Positions 47,119-56,314 of a stretch of DNA of 64,000 bases are shown here, in pieces (position 1 is the first letter of the stretch; each line of letters opens with the position of its first letter). Source of the DNA: an uncultured Paraburkholderia sp. (GTDB lineage: Bacteria > Pseudomonadota > Gammaproteobacteria > Burkholderiales > Burkholderiaceae); contig CALNWN010000011.1 in assembly GCA_940746715.1 (NCBI GenBank), positions 1-64,000 on the forward strand, given 5' to 3'. The position numbers and the translations under genes are program-made. The notes below the pieces were generated by a model. That model was not told the origin of the DNA and made no database searches. It saw only the letters and a list, made by a program, of their open reading frames with translations.

Positions 47119-47151
47119 CGTTGGGGCTTTCGTTGGGGCTTTCGTTGGGGT
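47116..47151. repeat. Three tandem 12-bp repeats after hpf
   Basis: tttcgttggggc occurs twice and tttcgttggggt once, end to end, directly after the terminator; a partial fourth unit (tttcgttt) follows. Confidence 0.7.
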
Positions 47152-47239
47152 TTTCGTTTCGTATCCGTGCCTCGGAAACCCGAAGAAACCACCTATTACG
47201 CATTGATGGCGCGCCGCACCATAGGCCGTCGCCCTGTTC

Positions 47240-47245
47240 TATAAT
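47240..47245 (+). promoter_or_regulatory. -10 element upstream of ptsN
   Basis: A perfect TATAAT, 157 bases before the ptsN ATG. No good -35 is seen at 16-18 bases. Confidence 0.35.
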
Positions 47246-47401
47246 GTTCCGGTTACCATCGGGGTCTAGCTCGCAACAAGGCGGTCTGCCGGAGTCCTGT
47301 GCTTTCGGACTCCAATGTACGTCGCCGTGAGCATCAAACGAATGGAACGCCAATCAAATGCCCCAGCGAGGAGAACCTAGGCCACGTTTTCGCCTGTCAA
47401 C

Positions 47402-47857
47402 ATGAATCGTTTAGCCAAATTTCTTCCCCTCGAGAATGTCGTCGTCGGACTATCGGTCACCAGCAAAAAGCGCGTGTTCGAGCAAGCGGGCCTCATCTTC
47501 GAGAACCAGAACGGCATCGCCCGCAGCACGGTCACAGACAATCTGTTTGCGCGCGAGCGCCTCGGATCCACGGGGCTCGGCGAAGGCGTCGCGATTCCGC
47601 ACGGCCGCATCAAAGGACTCAAGCAGCCGCTCGCCGCCTTTGTCCGCCTGGCCGAACCCATTCCCTTCGAATCGCCCGACGGTCAGCCGGTCTCGCTGCT
47701 CATCTTCCTGCTGGTGCCCGAACAGGCCACGCAGCAGCACCTCGAAATCCTTTCGGAAATCGCGCAACTGCTGTCCGATCGCGACGCACGGGAGCGCCTG
47801 CATACGGAACAGGACCGCGAATCATTGCATCGCCTGCTCACTCAGTGGCAACCTTGA
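47402..47857 (+). CDS. ptsN: PTS IIA-like nitrogen regulatory protein
   Basis: Intact 151-residue EIIA-Ntr domain. The phosphorylated residue is His67 in GEGVAIPHGRIKG; FLPLENVVVGLSVTSKKRVFEQAG at the start and LLIFLLVPEQATQQHLEILSEIAQLLSD towards the end match the family. It receives phosphate from the PTS-Ntr relay and regulates potassium, nitrogen and stress functions. Followed by hprK and rapZ. Confidence 0.94.
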   Translation: MNRLAKFLPLENVVVGLSVTSKKRVFEQAGLIFENQNGIARSTVTDNLFARERLGSTGLGEGVAIPHGRIKGLKQPLAAFVRLAEPIPFESPDGQPVSLLIFLLVPEQATQQHLEILSEIAQLLSDRDARERLHTEQDRESLHRLLTQWQP

Positions 47858-47981
47858 TGCAGCGGCGGTCATCCGCACGCCCAACCGCCCGCGTGCGGGT
47901 ACAGCCAGACTCGGCTCCCGGCCCGCGTTAGCGCGGCCGGCGCCTTGCCCGGCAAGCGGCCCACACTGGAGTCACTGACTC

Positions 47982-48950
47982 ATGGATACGTCCAGCATCA
48001 ACGCCCAAAGCATTTTCGACGATAACGCCGCCACGCTGAAATTGAGCTGGCTGACAGGGCATGAAGGCTGGGAGCGCGGCTTTTCTTCGGAATCGGTCGC
48101 GAACGCCACGTCGAGCGCCGACCTCGTCGGCCACCTGAACCTGATCCACCCGAACCGGATCCAGGTGCTCGGCGACGCCGAAATCGACTACTACAAACGC
48201 CAGACCGACGAAGACCGCTCACGCCACATGGCCGAGCTGATCGCATTGGAACCGCCGTTTCTGGTGGTGGCGGGCGGAGTCGCCGCGCCGCCCGAACTGG
48301 TGCTGCGCTGCACGCGCTCGTCCACGCCGCTTTTCACCACGCCGATGTCCGCGGCCGCGGTGATCGACAGCCTGCGCCTTTACATGTCGCGCATTCTCGC
48401 GCCGCGCGCCACGCTGCACGGCGTGTTCATGGACATTCTCGGCATGGGCGTGCTGCTCAGCGGCGACTCCGGCCTCGGCAAGAGCGAGCTTGGCCTCGAA
48501 CTGATCAGCCGCGGCCACGGCCTCGTTGCCGACGATGCCGTAGACTTCGTGCGCCTCGGTCCTGATTTCGTCGAAGGGCGCTGCCCGCCGCTTTTGCAGA
48601 ATCTGCTGGAAGTGCGCGGCCTCGGCCTGCTCGACATCAAGACGATTTTCGGTGAAACCGCCGTGCGGCGGAAAATGAAACTCAAGCTGATCGTGCAACT
48701 GGTGCGCCGTCCTGACGGTGAATTCCAGCGGCTGCCGCTGGAGAGCCAAACCGTCGACGTGCTGGGCCTGCCCATCAGCAAGGTCACCATCCAGGTGGCG
48801 GCCGGCCGAAACCTCGCGGTGCTCGTCGAAGCGGCCGTGCGCAACACGATCCTGCAATTGCGCGGCATCGACACGCTGCGCGATTTCATGGACCGCCAGC
48901 GTCTCGCCATGCAGGATCCGGATAGCCAGTTTCCCGGCAAACTGATCTGA
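47982..48950 (+). CDS. hprK: HPr kinase/phosphorylase
   Basis: Intact 322-residue protein. The N-terminal domain (1-130) is followed by the kinase with P-loop GDSGLGKSELGLELI (161-175), the acid/base region GLVADDAVDFVRLG and the signature EVRGLGLLDIKTIFG, then PISKVTIQVAAGRNLAVLVEAAVRN. It phosphorylates and dephosphorylates HPr on serine; in beta-proteobacteria it probably tunes PTS-Ntr signalling. ATG 47982 is 124 bases after ptsN. Confidence 0.95.
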   Translation: MDTSSINAQSIFDDNAATLKLSWLTGHEGWERGFSSESVANATSSADLVGHLNLIHPNRIQVLGDAEIDYYKRQTDEDRSRHMAELIALEPPFLVVAGGVAAPPELVLRCTRSSTPLFTTPMSAAAVIDSLRLYMSRILAPRATLHGVFMDILGMGVLLSGDSGLGKSELGLELISRGHGLVADDAVDFVRLGPDFVEGRCPPLLQNLLEVRGLGLLDIKTIFGETAVRRKMKLKLIVQLVRRPDGEFQRLPLESQTVDVLGLPISKVTIQVAAGRNLAVLVEAAVRNTILQLRGIDTLRDFMDRQRLAMQDPDSQFPGKLI

Positions 48951-49020
48951 GCCGGGGCTTCGCGTGGCGCTCGCAGCCTTCACCCGCGGGCGGCTGCGGG
49001 TAACGCGCGCAAGGCTCAGA

Positions 49021-49029
49021 TGCTATGAT
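49021..49029 (+). promoter_or_regulatory. Extended -10 promoter before rapZ
   Basis: TG-C-TATGAT lies 25 bases before the rapZ ATG (49054), giving a predicted leader of about 18 bases. The same extended -10 style as before kdsD. Confidence 0.4.
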
Positions 49030-49053
49030 GAAATGGACCGATTTCACGACTCC

Positions 49054-49947
49054 ATGCGCATAATCCTCATCACCGGCATATCCGGCTCCGGCAAGTCCGT
49101 CGCGCTCAACGCGCTGGAAGACGCGGGCTATTACTGCGTCGACAATCTGCCGCCGCGCTTTTTGCCCGAACTCGCGTCCTATCTTGCTGAAGACGGACAT
49201 GACCGCCTCGCGGTCGCGATCGACGCCCGTTCGAGCGCATCGCTCGACGACATGCCGGCCATGATCCGCGACCTGTCGCGCGCGCATGACGTGCGGGTGC
49301 TGTTCCTCAACGCGAGCACGCAGTCGCTGATTCAGCGCTTTTCCGAGACGCGCCGCCGTCATCCTCTGTCGGGTTCCACCGCGCATGATGCGGATGTCGG
49401 GCTGCTCACATCGCTCGCCGAGGCGATCGAACGGGAGCGTGAGCTCGTCGCGGGCCTCGCCGAGTTCGGCCATCAGATCGACACCAGCAATCTGCGCGCA
49501 AACGTGCTGCGCCAATGGGTCAAGCGCTTTATCGAGCAGGAGCATGCCGGACTCGTGCTGATGTTCGAGTCGTTCGGATTCAAACGCGGTGTGCCGCTCG
49601 ACGCCGACTTCGTATTCGACGTACGCACGCTGCCGAACCCGTACTACGATCATGAATTGCGCCCACTCACGGGCCTCGACAAACCGGTGATCGATTTCCT
49701 CGACGCGCTCCCGGTCGTGCATGAAATGATCGACGACATTCAGAAGTTTCTCGCCAAATGGCTCCCGCATTTCCGCGACGACAATCGTAGTTATCTGACA
49801 GTCGCAATTGGTTGCACGGGCGGCCAGCACCGCTCGGTGTTCATTGCCGAGACGCTCGCCGCGCGTCTTGCCAATGCAGCGAATGTGATCGTGCGGCACC
49901 GCGATGCACCGGTCGACGCCGGCGCGTCATCGAAGTTAGTGGCTTAA
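49054..49947 (+). CDS. rapZ: RNase adapter protein RapZ
   Basis: Intact 297-residue protein. P-loop GISGSGKS at residues 8-15 (MRIILITGISGSGKSVALNALEDAGYYCVDNLPP), Walker-B-like region and the C-terminal domain with VAIGCTGGQHRSVFIAETLA, which senses glucosamine-6-phosphate in enterobacteria. RapZ guides RNase E to small RNAs such as GlmZ there; no GlmZ-like RNA is identified here. Start by family; an ATG at 49033 would add seven residues. Confidence 0.94.
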   Translation: MRIILITGISGSGKSVALNALEDAGYYCVDNLPPRFLPELASYLAEDGHDRLAVAIDARSSASLDDMPAMIRDLSRAHDVRVLFLNASTQSLIQRFSETRRRHPLSGSTAHDADVGLLTSLAEAIERERELVAGLAEFGHQIDTSNLRANVLRQWVKRFIEQEHAGLVLMFESFGFKRGVPLDADFVFDVRTLPNPYYDHELRPLTGLDKPVIDFLDALPVVHEMIDDIQKFLAKWLPHFRDDNRSYLTVAIGCTGGQHRSVFIAETLAARLANAANVIVRHRDAPVDAGASSKLVA

Positions 49948-49986
49948 CCGGCCGCATCGCGCGGCCTCAACTCGAAGCGTTGCGCC

Positions 49987-50622
49987 ATGTCCTCTACTTC
50001 TACTGTGCTCGCCGATGTGCCGCTGTTCCCGCTACACACGGTTCTGTTTCCCGACGGCATCCTGCCGCTGAAGATTTTCGAAGCGCGCTACCTGGACATG
50101 GCGCGCGACTGCCTGCGCGAAAAGACGCCGTTCGGCGTGTGCCTGCTGAAAAGCGGCGCGGAGGTCGCACGGGAAAACGAGCCTTCGATGCCCGAATCAA
50201 TCGGCTGCCTCGCCGAAATCGACCAATGCGACGTCGAGACCTTCGGCATGCTGCTGATTCGCGCGCGCGGCACGCGCCGCTTCCGGCTGCTGTCGCACCG
50301 CGTGGAAAGCAGCGGCTTGCTGGTCGGCATGGCCGAGCCGCTCGGAGGAGATCAACCGCTCGAAGGCAATCAGCAGTTGGCCAAATTCGGCGCATGCGCC
50401 GAAGTGCTCGAGCGGATCATCGCGACCATCCGCGAGCGCGATCCGGACAGCCTGCCTTTTGCCGAGCCGTTCAGGCTCGAAGACCCGTCGTGGGTGTCGA
50501 ACCGGCTCGCCGAAGTGCTGCCGATCGCGCTGCGCGCGCGCCAGAAGCTGCTCGAAATGATGGACGCGGGCGCGCGCATCGAGGTGGTTCATCGCTATAT
50601 GCAGCAACATCAGCTGCTTTAG
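49987..50622 (+). CDS. Lon N-terminal (LON substrate-binding) domain protein
   Basis: Intact 211-residue protein consisting of the Lon protease N-terminal domain alone (VPLFPLHTVLFPDGILPLKIFEARYLDMARDCLREKTPFGVCLLKSG), with no ATPase or protease domain. Its role is unknown; the domain may bind unfolded protein segments. It is 40 bases after rapZ and convergent with mutY, with no obvious terminator in the 35-base gap. Confidence 0.88.
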   Translation: MSSTSTVLADVPLFPLHTVLFPDGILPLKIFEARYLDMARDCLREKTPFGVCLLKSGAEVARENEPSMPESIGCLAEIDQCDVETFGMLLIRARGTRRFRLLSHRVESSGLLVGMAEPLGGDQPLEGNQQLAKFGACAEVLERIIATIRERDPDSLPFAEPFRLEDPSWVSNRLAEVLPIALRARQKLLEMMDAGARIEVVHRYMQQHQLL

Positions 50623-50657
50623 GCTTCGCGCGACGCCCGCAAGCGCGATTCGTCAGA

Positions 50658-51791
50658 TCAGCGAACCTGCAGGCTGTCCAGCAGTTTGCGCACGGGTGCC
50701 GGCACACCGAACGAATCGAGATCGCTGAGCGCAACCCACGCGGTATCGGCATCGCCAAGCGCGGCGAGCGCGCCGACACCGCGATCCAGTTCCGCGAGCC
50801 GCGGCTCGATATCCAGCTTGAAATGCGTGAATACATACGTGAGCGGCGAAAGCTGCGAAACGCTGCCATCGCCGCCGAACTCGCGCGCGCGGGCCGCGAG
50901 CGCGGCTTCGTCCGCAGCTTCCGGCAAGCTCCACAGGTCGCCCCAGATTCCCGACGGCGGACGCTTCTCCAGCATCACCGCATTGCCGTCGCGCAGCACG
51001 AGCATCCACGTGCGGCGCGTCGGCACGGCTTTCTTCGGGCGCGCCGCCGGCAGTTCGCGCTGACGCCCCGTCACTTTGGCGACGCAGTCGGCGGCAAACG
51101 GACAACGCAGGCAGTCCGGCTTGCCGCGCACGCACAAGGTGGCGCCGAGATCCATCAGGCCTTGCGTGTATGCGCTGACGTCGTCGTCCGATGCATTCGA
51201 CGGCAACAGCGATTCCGCCAGCGTCCACATGGCATTCTCGACCTTCTTCTCGCCCGGAAAACCTTCCACGCCGAACACCCGAGCGAGCACGCGCTTCACG
51301 TTGCCGTCGAGAATGGTCGCGCGCGCGCCGAATGCAAACGACGCGATCGCGGCCGCGGTCGACCGGCCGATTCCCGGCAATTCCGCGAGTTCGTCGACCG
51401 ATGCCGGAAACGCGGCGCCATGCTGCTCGACAACCGCCTGCGCGCAGCGGTGCAGGTTGCGCGCGCGCGTGTAGTAGCCGAGGCCGGCCCATAGCGCCAT
51501 GACGTCGTCGACAGGCGCGGCGGCCAGCGCGGCAACATCCGGAAAACGCGCGAGAAATTTCGCGTAGTACGGAATCACCGTCGACACCTGCGTCTGCTGC
51601 AACATGATTTCCGACAGCCAGATCCGATACGGATCGCGCGTGTTCTGCCACGGCAGATCATGACGGCCATGCTTGCGTTGCCAGGCGATCAGCCGCACGG
51701 AGAAGTCGGACGTTAGCGAAGACGCGGACGAATCGGCCGCGGCAGCGGTCGGCAAAGGCTGCGCAGAGCGCGGACTTAAGCGGGAAGGCAT
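50658..51791 (-). CDS. mutY: Adenine DNA glycosylase MutY
   Basis: Intact 377-residue enzyme from ATG 51791. Helix-hairpin-helix glycosylase fold with catalytic Glu61 (IWLSEIMLQQTQV) and Asp162 (ILDGNVKRVLAR), HhH ELPGIGRSTAAAI, and the 4Fe-4S ligands Cys220, 227, 230 and 236 (CVRGKPDCLRCPFAADC). The C-terminal Nudix-like domain recognises 8-oxoG. It removes adenine mispaired with 8-oxoguanine. Seven bases downstream of mutM, its functional partner, so one operon. Confidence 0.96.
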   Translation of the reverse strand: MPSRLSPRSAQPLPTAAAADSSASSLTSDFSVRLIAWQRKHGRHDLPWQNTRDPYRIWLSEIMLQQTQVSTVIPYYAKFLARFPDVAALAAAPVDDVMALWAGLGYYTRARNLHRCAQAVVEQHGAAFPASVDELAELPGIGRSTAAAIASFAFGARATILDGNVKRVLARVFGVEGFPGEKKVENAMWTLAESLLPSNASDDDVSAYTQGLMDLGATLCVRGKPDCLRCPFAADCVAKVTGRQRELPAARPKKAVPTRRTWMLVLRDGNAVMLEKRPPSGIWGDLWSLPEAADEAALAARAREFGGDGSVSQLSPLTYVFTHFKLDIEPRLAELDRGVGALAALGDADTAWVALSDLDSFGVPAPVRKLLDSLQVR

Positions 51792-51798
51792 GCGAAAT

Positions 51799-52629
51799 TT
51801 AGCGCTGACAGGTAGGACAAAAGTAAGTGGAGCGCTGACCTTGCACGATCTGTCTGACCGGCGTGCCGCACACACGGCAGGGCTGCCCCGCGCGATCATA
51901 GACGAAATAGTCCAGCTGAAAATAGCCGCTTTCGCCGTTGCTGCCGACGAAATCGCGCAGCGTGCTGCCGCCCTTTTCGATCGCCGCGGCAAGCGTCACG
52001 CGCACGGCGTCGGCCAGCAGCCCATAACGCACGAGCGACACGCGGCCCGCTGCGGTAGTCGGACGGATGCCGGCGCGAAACAGGCTTTCCGACGCATAGA
52101 TATTTCCCACGCCGACCACGATTTCTCCCGCGAGCAGCGCCTGTTTCACCGACACCTTGCGCCCACGCGTGAGCCGGTGCATCAGCGCGCCCGAAAATGC
52201 CGGCGAGAACGGCTCGACGCCGAGACTCGCGAGCAGCGGATGCGCGAGCACGTCGCCGGCTTCACGCGGATGCCAGAGCACCGCGCCAAAGCGCCGCGGG
52301 TCGCGAAAGCGCAAAATGAAGTCGTCGAAAATCCAGTCGACGTGGTCGTGTTTCGCCGCGGCCGGCGGATGCGGCACATGGCGCAACACACGCAGCGTCC
52401 CTGTCATGCCAAGATGTACGATGAACCAGCCCGTGTCCGTTTCGAAGAGCAGATACTTGCCGCGCCGCTCCACGTTGCGCACCACGCGGCCGCGCAAGGT
52501 CTTCGCAAGGTCCGCCGGAATCGGCCAGCGCAGCGCGGGGGTGCGGACATCGACGCGCTCGACCTTGCGGCCGGACACATACGGTTCGATTCCCCGTCGG
52601 GTAACCTCAACTTCTGGCAACTCTGGCAT
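51799..52629 (-). CDS. mutM: Formamidopyrimidine-DNA glycosylase
   Basis: Intact 276-residue enzyme from ATG 52629. The N-terminal catalytic PELPEVE (Pro2, Glu3), the conserved Lys in RRGKYLLF, a helix-two-turn-helix region (GVGNIYASESLFRAGI) and the C-terminal zinc finger CRVCGTPVRQIVQGQ...CPTC are all present. It excises 8-oxoguanine and formamidopyrimidines. Transcribed with mutY; divergent from the TPR gene with face-to-face -10-like elements at 52670-52691. Confidence 0.97.
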   Translation of the reverse strand: MPELPEVEVTRRGIEPYVSGRKVERVDVRTPALRWPIPADLAKTLRGRVVRNVERRGKYLLFETDTGWFIVHLGMTGTLRVLRHVPHPPAAAKHDHVDWIFDDFILRFRDPRRFGAVLWHPREAGDVLAHPLLASLGVEPFSPAFSGALMHRLTRGRKVSVKQALLAGEIVVGVGNIYASESLFRAGIRPTTAAGRVSLVRYGLLADAVRVTLAAAIEKGGSTLRDFVGSNGESGYFQLDYFVYDRAGQPCRVCGTPVRQIVQGQRSTYFCPTCQR

Positions 52630-52669
52630 GTCTAACTGGTGTGCAACTTGCGTGAGTGATTGTGCGCGT

Positions 52670-52691
52670 ATTGTAGCGAGCGCGTTACAAT
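52670..52691. promoter_or_regulatory. Divergent -10 elements of mutM and the TPR gene
   Basis: ATTGTA (52670-52675, TACAAT on the minus strand) and TACAAT (52686-52691) form an inverted repeat with a 10-base spacer. Each faces its own gene, implying overlapping divergent promoters; -35 elements are weak. Confidence 0.35.
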
Positions 52692-52716
52692 CGTCCGAAA
52701 CATTGAACGGATTTCC

Positions 52717-54562
52717 ATGAACTTGTCCTTCGTGAAGCTGTTTTTGAAGCGCCCGGCGAGCGCGCTCCGTGTACCGCGCGCAGTGTCCGTCCGGCGCTCG
52801 CTCGGTGTGGCCGCGCTGGCGCTCTGGGCGCTCGCGGCGGTGCCCGCGCACGCGCAGGACCCGGCGCCGGACGCGGACGACACCTCGGTCACGCTGAGCG
52901 ATCCGCTCGGCCCGCCGTCGGCGGAAAAACAGAAAGCGCTGCCCAACGTACAGCTGACGAGCCAGATCGTATTTCAGGTGCTCGCCGCCGAAGTCGCGCT
53001 GCAACGCAACCAGCCGGCGCCTGCCTATCAGACGTACCTTGCGCTCGCGCGCGACACGCACGATCCGCGCATGGCGCAGCGCGCCACGGAAATCGCGCTG
53101 GCGGCGCAAAGCCCGTCGGACGCCTTGGCCGCCGCGCAATTGTGGCAGCAGTATGCGCCGAGTTCGGAGCGCGCCGCCCAGTTGGACGCGTCGCTGCTCG
53201 TGCTCTCCGGCAAGCCGGATGACGCCGAGCCGCTGCTCGCGCGCGAACTTGCGAAGGTGCCCGCGGACAATCGCGGCAACGCGATTCTCGCGCTGCAGTT
53301 GCTGCTTTCGCGTGGACCGAACCGGATCGGCGGCCTGCACGTATTGCAGGACATGCTGAAGAACGACATGAACCGGCCGGAAGCGCAGTTGGCCGTCGCG
53401 CGCCAGCAACTGGTGGTCGCGGACGACGCGCCGGGCGCGCGCAAGTCGCTCGAACAGGCGCTCGCGCTCAAGCCCGACTATTTGCCGGCGGCGCTCATGC
53501 TGTCGCAAATGGGCCCGGAGGAGCGCAAGGAAGGCATAGCGTCGCTCGAAAAATACGTGCAGCAGAATCCGAAATCGCATGATGCGCGCCTCGCGCTCGC
53601 GCAAATGTATCTGGCGAGCGACCGTCTGGGCGACGCGCAAAAGCAGTTCGAGATCATGCACAAGGCGAACGCGAACGACCTGACGCCGCTCATGGCGCTC
53701 GCGCTCATCAAGATCCAGCAGAAGAATTTCAGCGACGCGCAAACCTACCTCACGCAGTACGCGCAGCAGGCCGAGAAAACGCCGGGCGCGGACCCGGGCC
53801 AAGCGTACCTCTACCTTGCGCAGTTGTCGCTGGAACAAAAGAACGATGCGGCCGCTGCCGACTGGCTCGACAAGATCTCGCCCGCGAGCCAGCAGTACCT
53901 GTCGGCGCAGATCACGCGCGCGCAGTTGCTCGCCAAGCAGGGCAAGCCCGACGACGCGCGGCGCCAGCTCGCCAACCTGCACCCGGCCGATCCGCGCGAC
54001 CAGGCGCTGGTGGCGCGCACCGACGCGGCGATCCTGTTCGACGCGAAGCGCTATCCGGAAGCCGAATCGCGCCTGCAACAAGCCACGGCGGCGTTCCCTG
54101 ACGACCCCGATCTGACGTACGACTACGCGATGGCCGCCGAAAAGAACGGCCACTTCGACACCATGGAAGCGCAATTGCGCAAGCTGATCCAGACGCAGCC
54201 GGACAATCCGCAGGCGTACAACGCGCTCGGCTATTCGCTGGCCGATCGCAATCAGCGGTCTCGCGGAAGCCGACAAGCTGGTCGAGAAGGCATCGTCGCT
54301 CGCGCCGAACGACGCGTTCATCATGGACAGCGTCGGCTGGGTCAAGTACCGCATGGGCGACACGACAGACGCGATCAGGCTGCTGCGCAAGGCGTACACC
54401 CTTCAGCCGAACGCCGAAATCGGCGCGCATCTCGGCAAAGTGCTTGGAAAGCCTGAGACCAAGACCAGGCGCGCGCTGCGTTCCGCGAGGCGCGCAAGCT
54501 CGAACCCGGACAACGAAACGCTCGTCAAAACGCTGCAACGTCTTCAGGTGAACGATCTTTAA
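52717..54562 (+). pseudogene. TPR-repeat protein, frameshifted near the C-terminus
   Basis: ATG 52717 starts a signal peptide (SLGVAALALWALAAVPAHAQ) and about 500 residues of tetratricopeptide repeats (PAPAYQTYLALARDTHDPRMAQRATEIAL; ARLALAQMYLASDRLGDAQKQFEIM; PQAYNALGYSLADRNQR). Near 54260 an extra base breaks LAEADKLVEKASSLAPNDAFIMDSVGWVKYRMGD, which continues in the next frame, and between about 54445 and 54505 a further stretch is out of frame with an internal TGA in the family frame. The final KTLQRLQVNDL is again in register. It is probably a periplasmic or outer-membrane-associated scaffold upstream of lolB. The damage touches only the last 100 codons. Confidence 0.75.
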
Positions 54563-55194
54563 TGCGTCTTTTCAGTCTTGATACTTCTTTTCCGGCGGCG
54601 CGTCGTGCGGCGCTCGGGCTCGCGGCGGCAGCCGTCGTAGCACTGGCCGGCTGCGCGTCGGTGAAACCGCAAGGGCCGTCCACGTCGAATGCCGCAACCG
54701 CGGTGACCGCGCAAACCAGCCGGGCTTACCAGGGCCGTTTCGCCGTCCAGTACAACGACCAGAACGGCCAGCAGCGCAATGCATACGGTAATTTCTCGTG
54801 GCAGGAAACGGGCGATACCGTCACTTTGCAGTTGCGCAATCCGCTCGGCCAGACGCTCGCCATCGTGACGTCGTCGCCGGCTTCGGCCACGCTCGAGTTG
54901 CCGAACCGCCAGCCGCTCACGGCGGACAACGTGTCCACGTTGATGCAGAACGCGCTGGGCTTCGCGCTGCCCGTCGAAGGCCTGCGTTACTGGCTGCAGC
55001 CATCGCCTGCGCCCACCTCGCGCGCGAAGACGGAGAAGGACCCGGAGCAACCGTCGCGTCTTAAGGAAATCACCCAGGACGGCTGGACGATCGACTATCT
55101 CTCCTACGCCGACGCGCCCGCCACGGGTGTGAAGCGCGTCAATCTCTCGCGTTCGGAGCCGCCGCTCGACATCAAGCTAGTGCTGGACCAGTAA
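54562..55194 (+). CDS. lolB: Outer membrane lipoprotein LolB
   Basis: Intact 210-residue lipoprotein: signal peptide with lipobox LAGC (Cys31), then the LolB fold (YQGRFAVQYNDQNGQQRNAYGNFSWQE; TLQLRNPLGQTLAIV; DGWTIDYLSYADAPATGVKRVNLSR). It accepts lipoproteins from LolA and inserts them in the outer membrane. ATG 54562 shares its A with the end of the TPR gene's TAA. Followed by ispE. Confidence 0.93.
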   Translation: MRLFSLDTSFPAARRAALGLAAAAVVALAGCASVKPQGPSTSNAATAVTAQTSRAYQGRFAVQYNDQNGQQRNAYGNFSWQETGDTVTLQLRNPLGQTLAIVTSSPASATLELPNRQPLTADNVSTLMQNALGFALPVEGLRYWLQPSPAPTSRAKTEKDPEQPSRLKEITQDGWTIDYLSYADAPATGVKRVNLSRSEPPLDIKLVLDQ

Positions 55195-55258
55195 TCGCGT
55201 GCCTCCGCGCGCACTTACCGCTTATTCGGCGCCTGTTTGGCGCATGTAGCCTCGACTC

Positions 55259-56140
55259 ATGATCGAAACCACCCACTCGCTGCGCGATTGCCTCGCGCCA
55301 GCGAAACTCAACCTCTTCCTGCACATCACCGGGCGTCGGCCAGACGGTTATCACACGCTGCAAACGGTCTTCCAGTTGCTCGACTGGGGCGACACGCTCC
55401 ATTTCACGCGGCGCGACGACGGGCTCGTCACGCGCAGCACCGAAATCGCCGACGTGCCGCCGCAACACGATCTGACCGTGCGCGCAGCGAATCTGCTGAA
55501 AGCGCATACGGGCTCGCCGCAAGGCGTCGATATCGAAATCGAAAAGCGCCTGCCGATGGGCGCGGGCCTCGGCGGTGGCAGTTCCGACGCGGCGACCACG
55601 CTGCTCGCGCTGAACCGCCTGTGGAAGCTCAACTTGCCGCGCCAGGAACTGCAGGAGCTGGCATTGAAGCTCGGCGCCGACGTGCCGTTCTTCGTTTTTG
55701 GAAAAAATGCGTTCGCGCAGAGTGTCGGAGAAGCATTAGACGTTGTACAATTGCCGCCGCGTCATTTCTTGGTAGTGACGCCGAGGGTTCATGTTCCGAC
55801 TGCAGCGATTTTTTCCGAAAAAGCGTTGACAAGAGATTCAAAAGTCCTCACAGTTACGGGCTTTCATGCAGAACTTGGCTGCAACACTGAATGGCCGGAA
55901 AGCTTCGGCCACAATGACATGCAGCAGGTTGTCGTAGGGAAGTACGCGGAAGTAGCGCAAGTGCTGCGATGGTTTGAAAATATCGCGCCAGCGCGGATGT
56001 CTGGATCCGGTGCAAGTGTCTTTGCAGCGTTCCGTAGCAAAGCTGAGGCAGAGGCGGCTCAAGCCAAACTGCCGGGCGAATGGAACAGCGCAGTGGCCGC
56101 GAGTCTAGAGCAGCATCCACTCTTTGCTTTCGCGTCATAG
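55259..56140 (+). CDS. ispE: 4-diphosphocytidyl-2-C-methyl-D-erythritol kinase
   Basis: Intact 293-residue GHMP kinase of the MEP isoprenoid pathway. Substrate Lys/Asp region LAPAKLNLFLHITGRRPDGYH, ATP motif LPMGAGLGGGSSDAA (98-112), and ARMSGSGASVFAAF near the end. From about 55690 onward the sequence is noticeably less GC-rich than the first half, up to and including the tRNA gene. No lesion is seen. Confidence 0.95.
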   Translation: MIETTHSLRDCLAPAKLNLFLHITGRRPDGYHTLQTVFQLLDWGDTLHFTRRDDGLVTRSTEIADVPPQHDLTVRAANLLKAHTGSPQGVDIEIEKRLPMGAGLGGGSSDAATTLLALNRLWKLNLPRQELQELALKLGADVPFFVFGKNAFAQSVGEALDVVQLPPRHFLVVTPRVHVPTAAIFSEKALTRDSKVLTVTGFHAELGCNTEWPESFGHNDMQQVVVGKYAEVAQVLRWFENIAPARMSGSGASVFAAFRSKAEAEAAQAKLPGEWNSAVAASLEQHPLFAFAS

Positions 56141-56192
56141 GTTTTGCATCGTCGAACGAAACTCCACGTTCGGCGGAGCTCAAAGTTAGTGT

Positions 56193-56269
56193 AGGGGAGT
56201 CGCCAAGCTGGTTAAGGCACCGGATTTTGATTCCGGCATGCAAAGGTTCGAATCCTTTCTCCCCTGCCA
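56193..56269 (+). tRNA. tRNA-Gln (anticodon TTG)
   Basis: Acceptor stem AGGGGAG / CTCCCCT, D arm, anticodon stem CCGGA / TCCGG with loop TTTTGAT giving anticodon TTG (56227-56229), T arm with GGTTCGAATCC, discriminator G and encoded CCA. 77 bases. The ispE-tRNA-Gln-prs order is as I know it in Burkholderia. Confidence 0.95.
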
Positions 56270-56314
56270 AAAATTCTCGCATTTCCCTCGCCCCCAGCCT
56301 GAAGCAGGTGCACG

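Larger units (their letters stand above)
47058..47401. other. 344-bp intergenic region (hpf / ptsN)
   Basis: Holds a hairpin overlapping the hpf stop (TAAGCGAA 47055-47062 / TTCGCTTA 47082-47089), a terminator, a short tandem repeat and a consensus -10 for ptsN. No coding gene is supported. Confidence 0.6.

Noticed and set aside
47058..47401. CRISPR-like or phage repeats from the 12-bp units after hpf and elsewhere.
   Set aside because: Units are contiguous without spacers and far shorter than CRISPR repeats; no cas, integrase or transposase gene is in the window.
52630..54399. The mutM frame runs on for about 590 codons antisense to the TPR gene.
   Set aside because: MutM has a precise N-terminus (MPELPEVE) at 52629, and the catalytic Pro must be residue 2, so the extension cannot be translated as part of it.
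56193..56269. tRNA-Gln as an integration site for a genomic island.
   Set aside because: No integrase or duplicated tRNA 3' end was seen, and the flanking genes ispE and prs are in the conserved core order.
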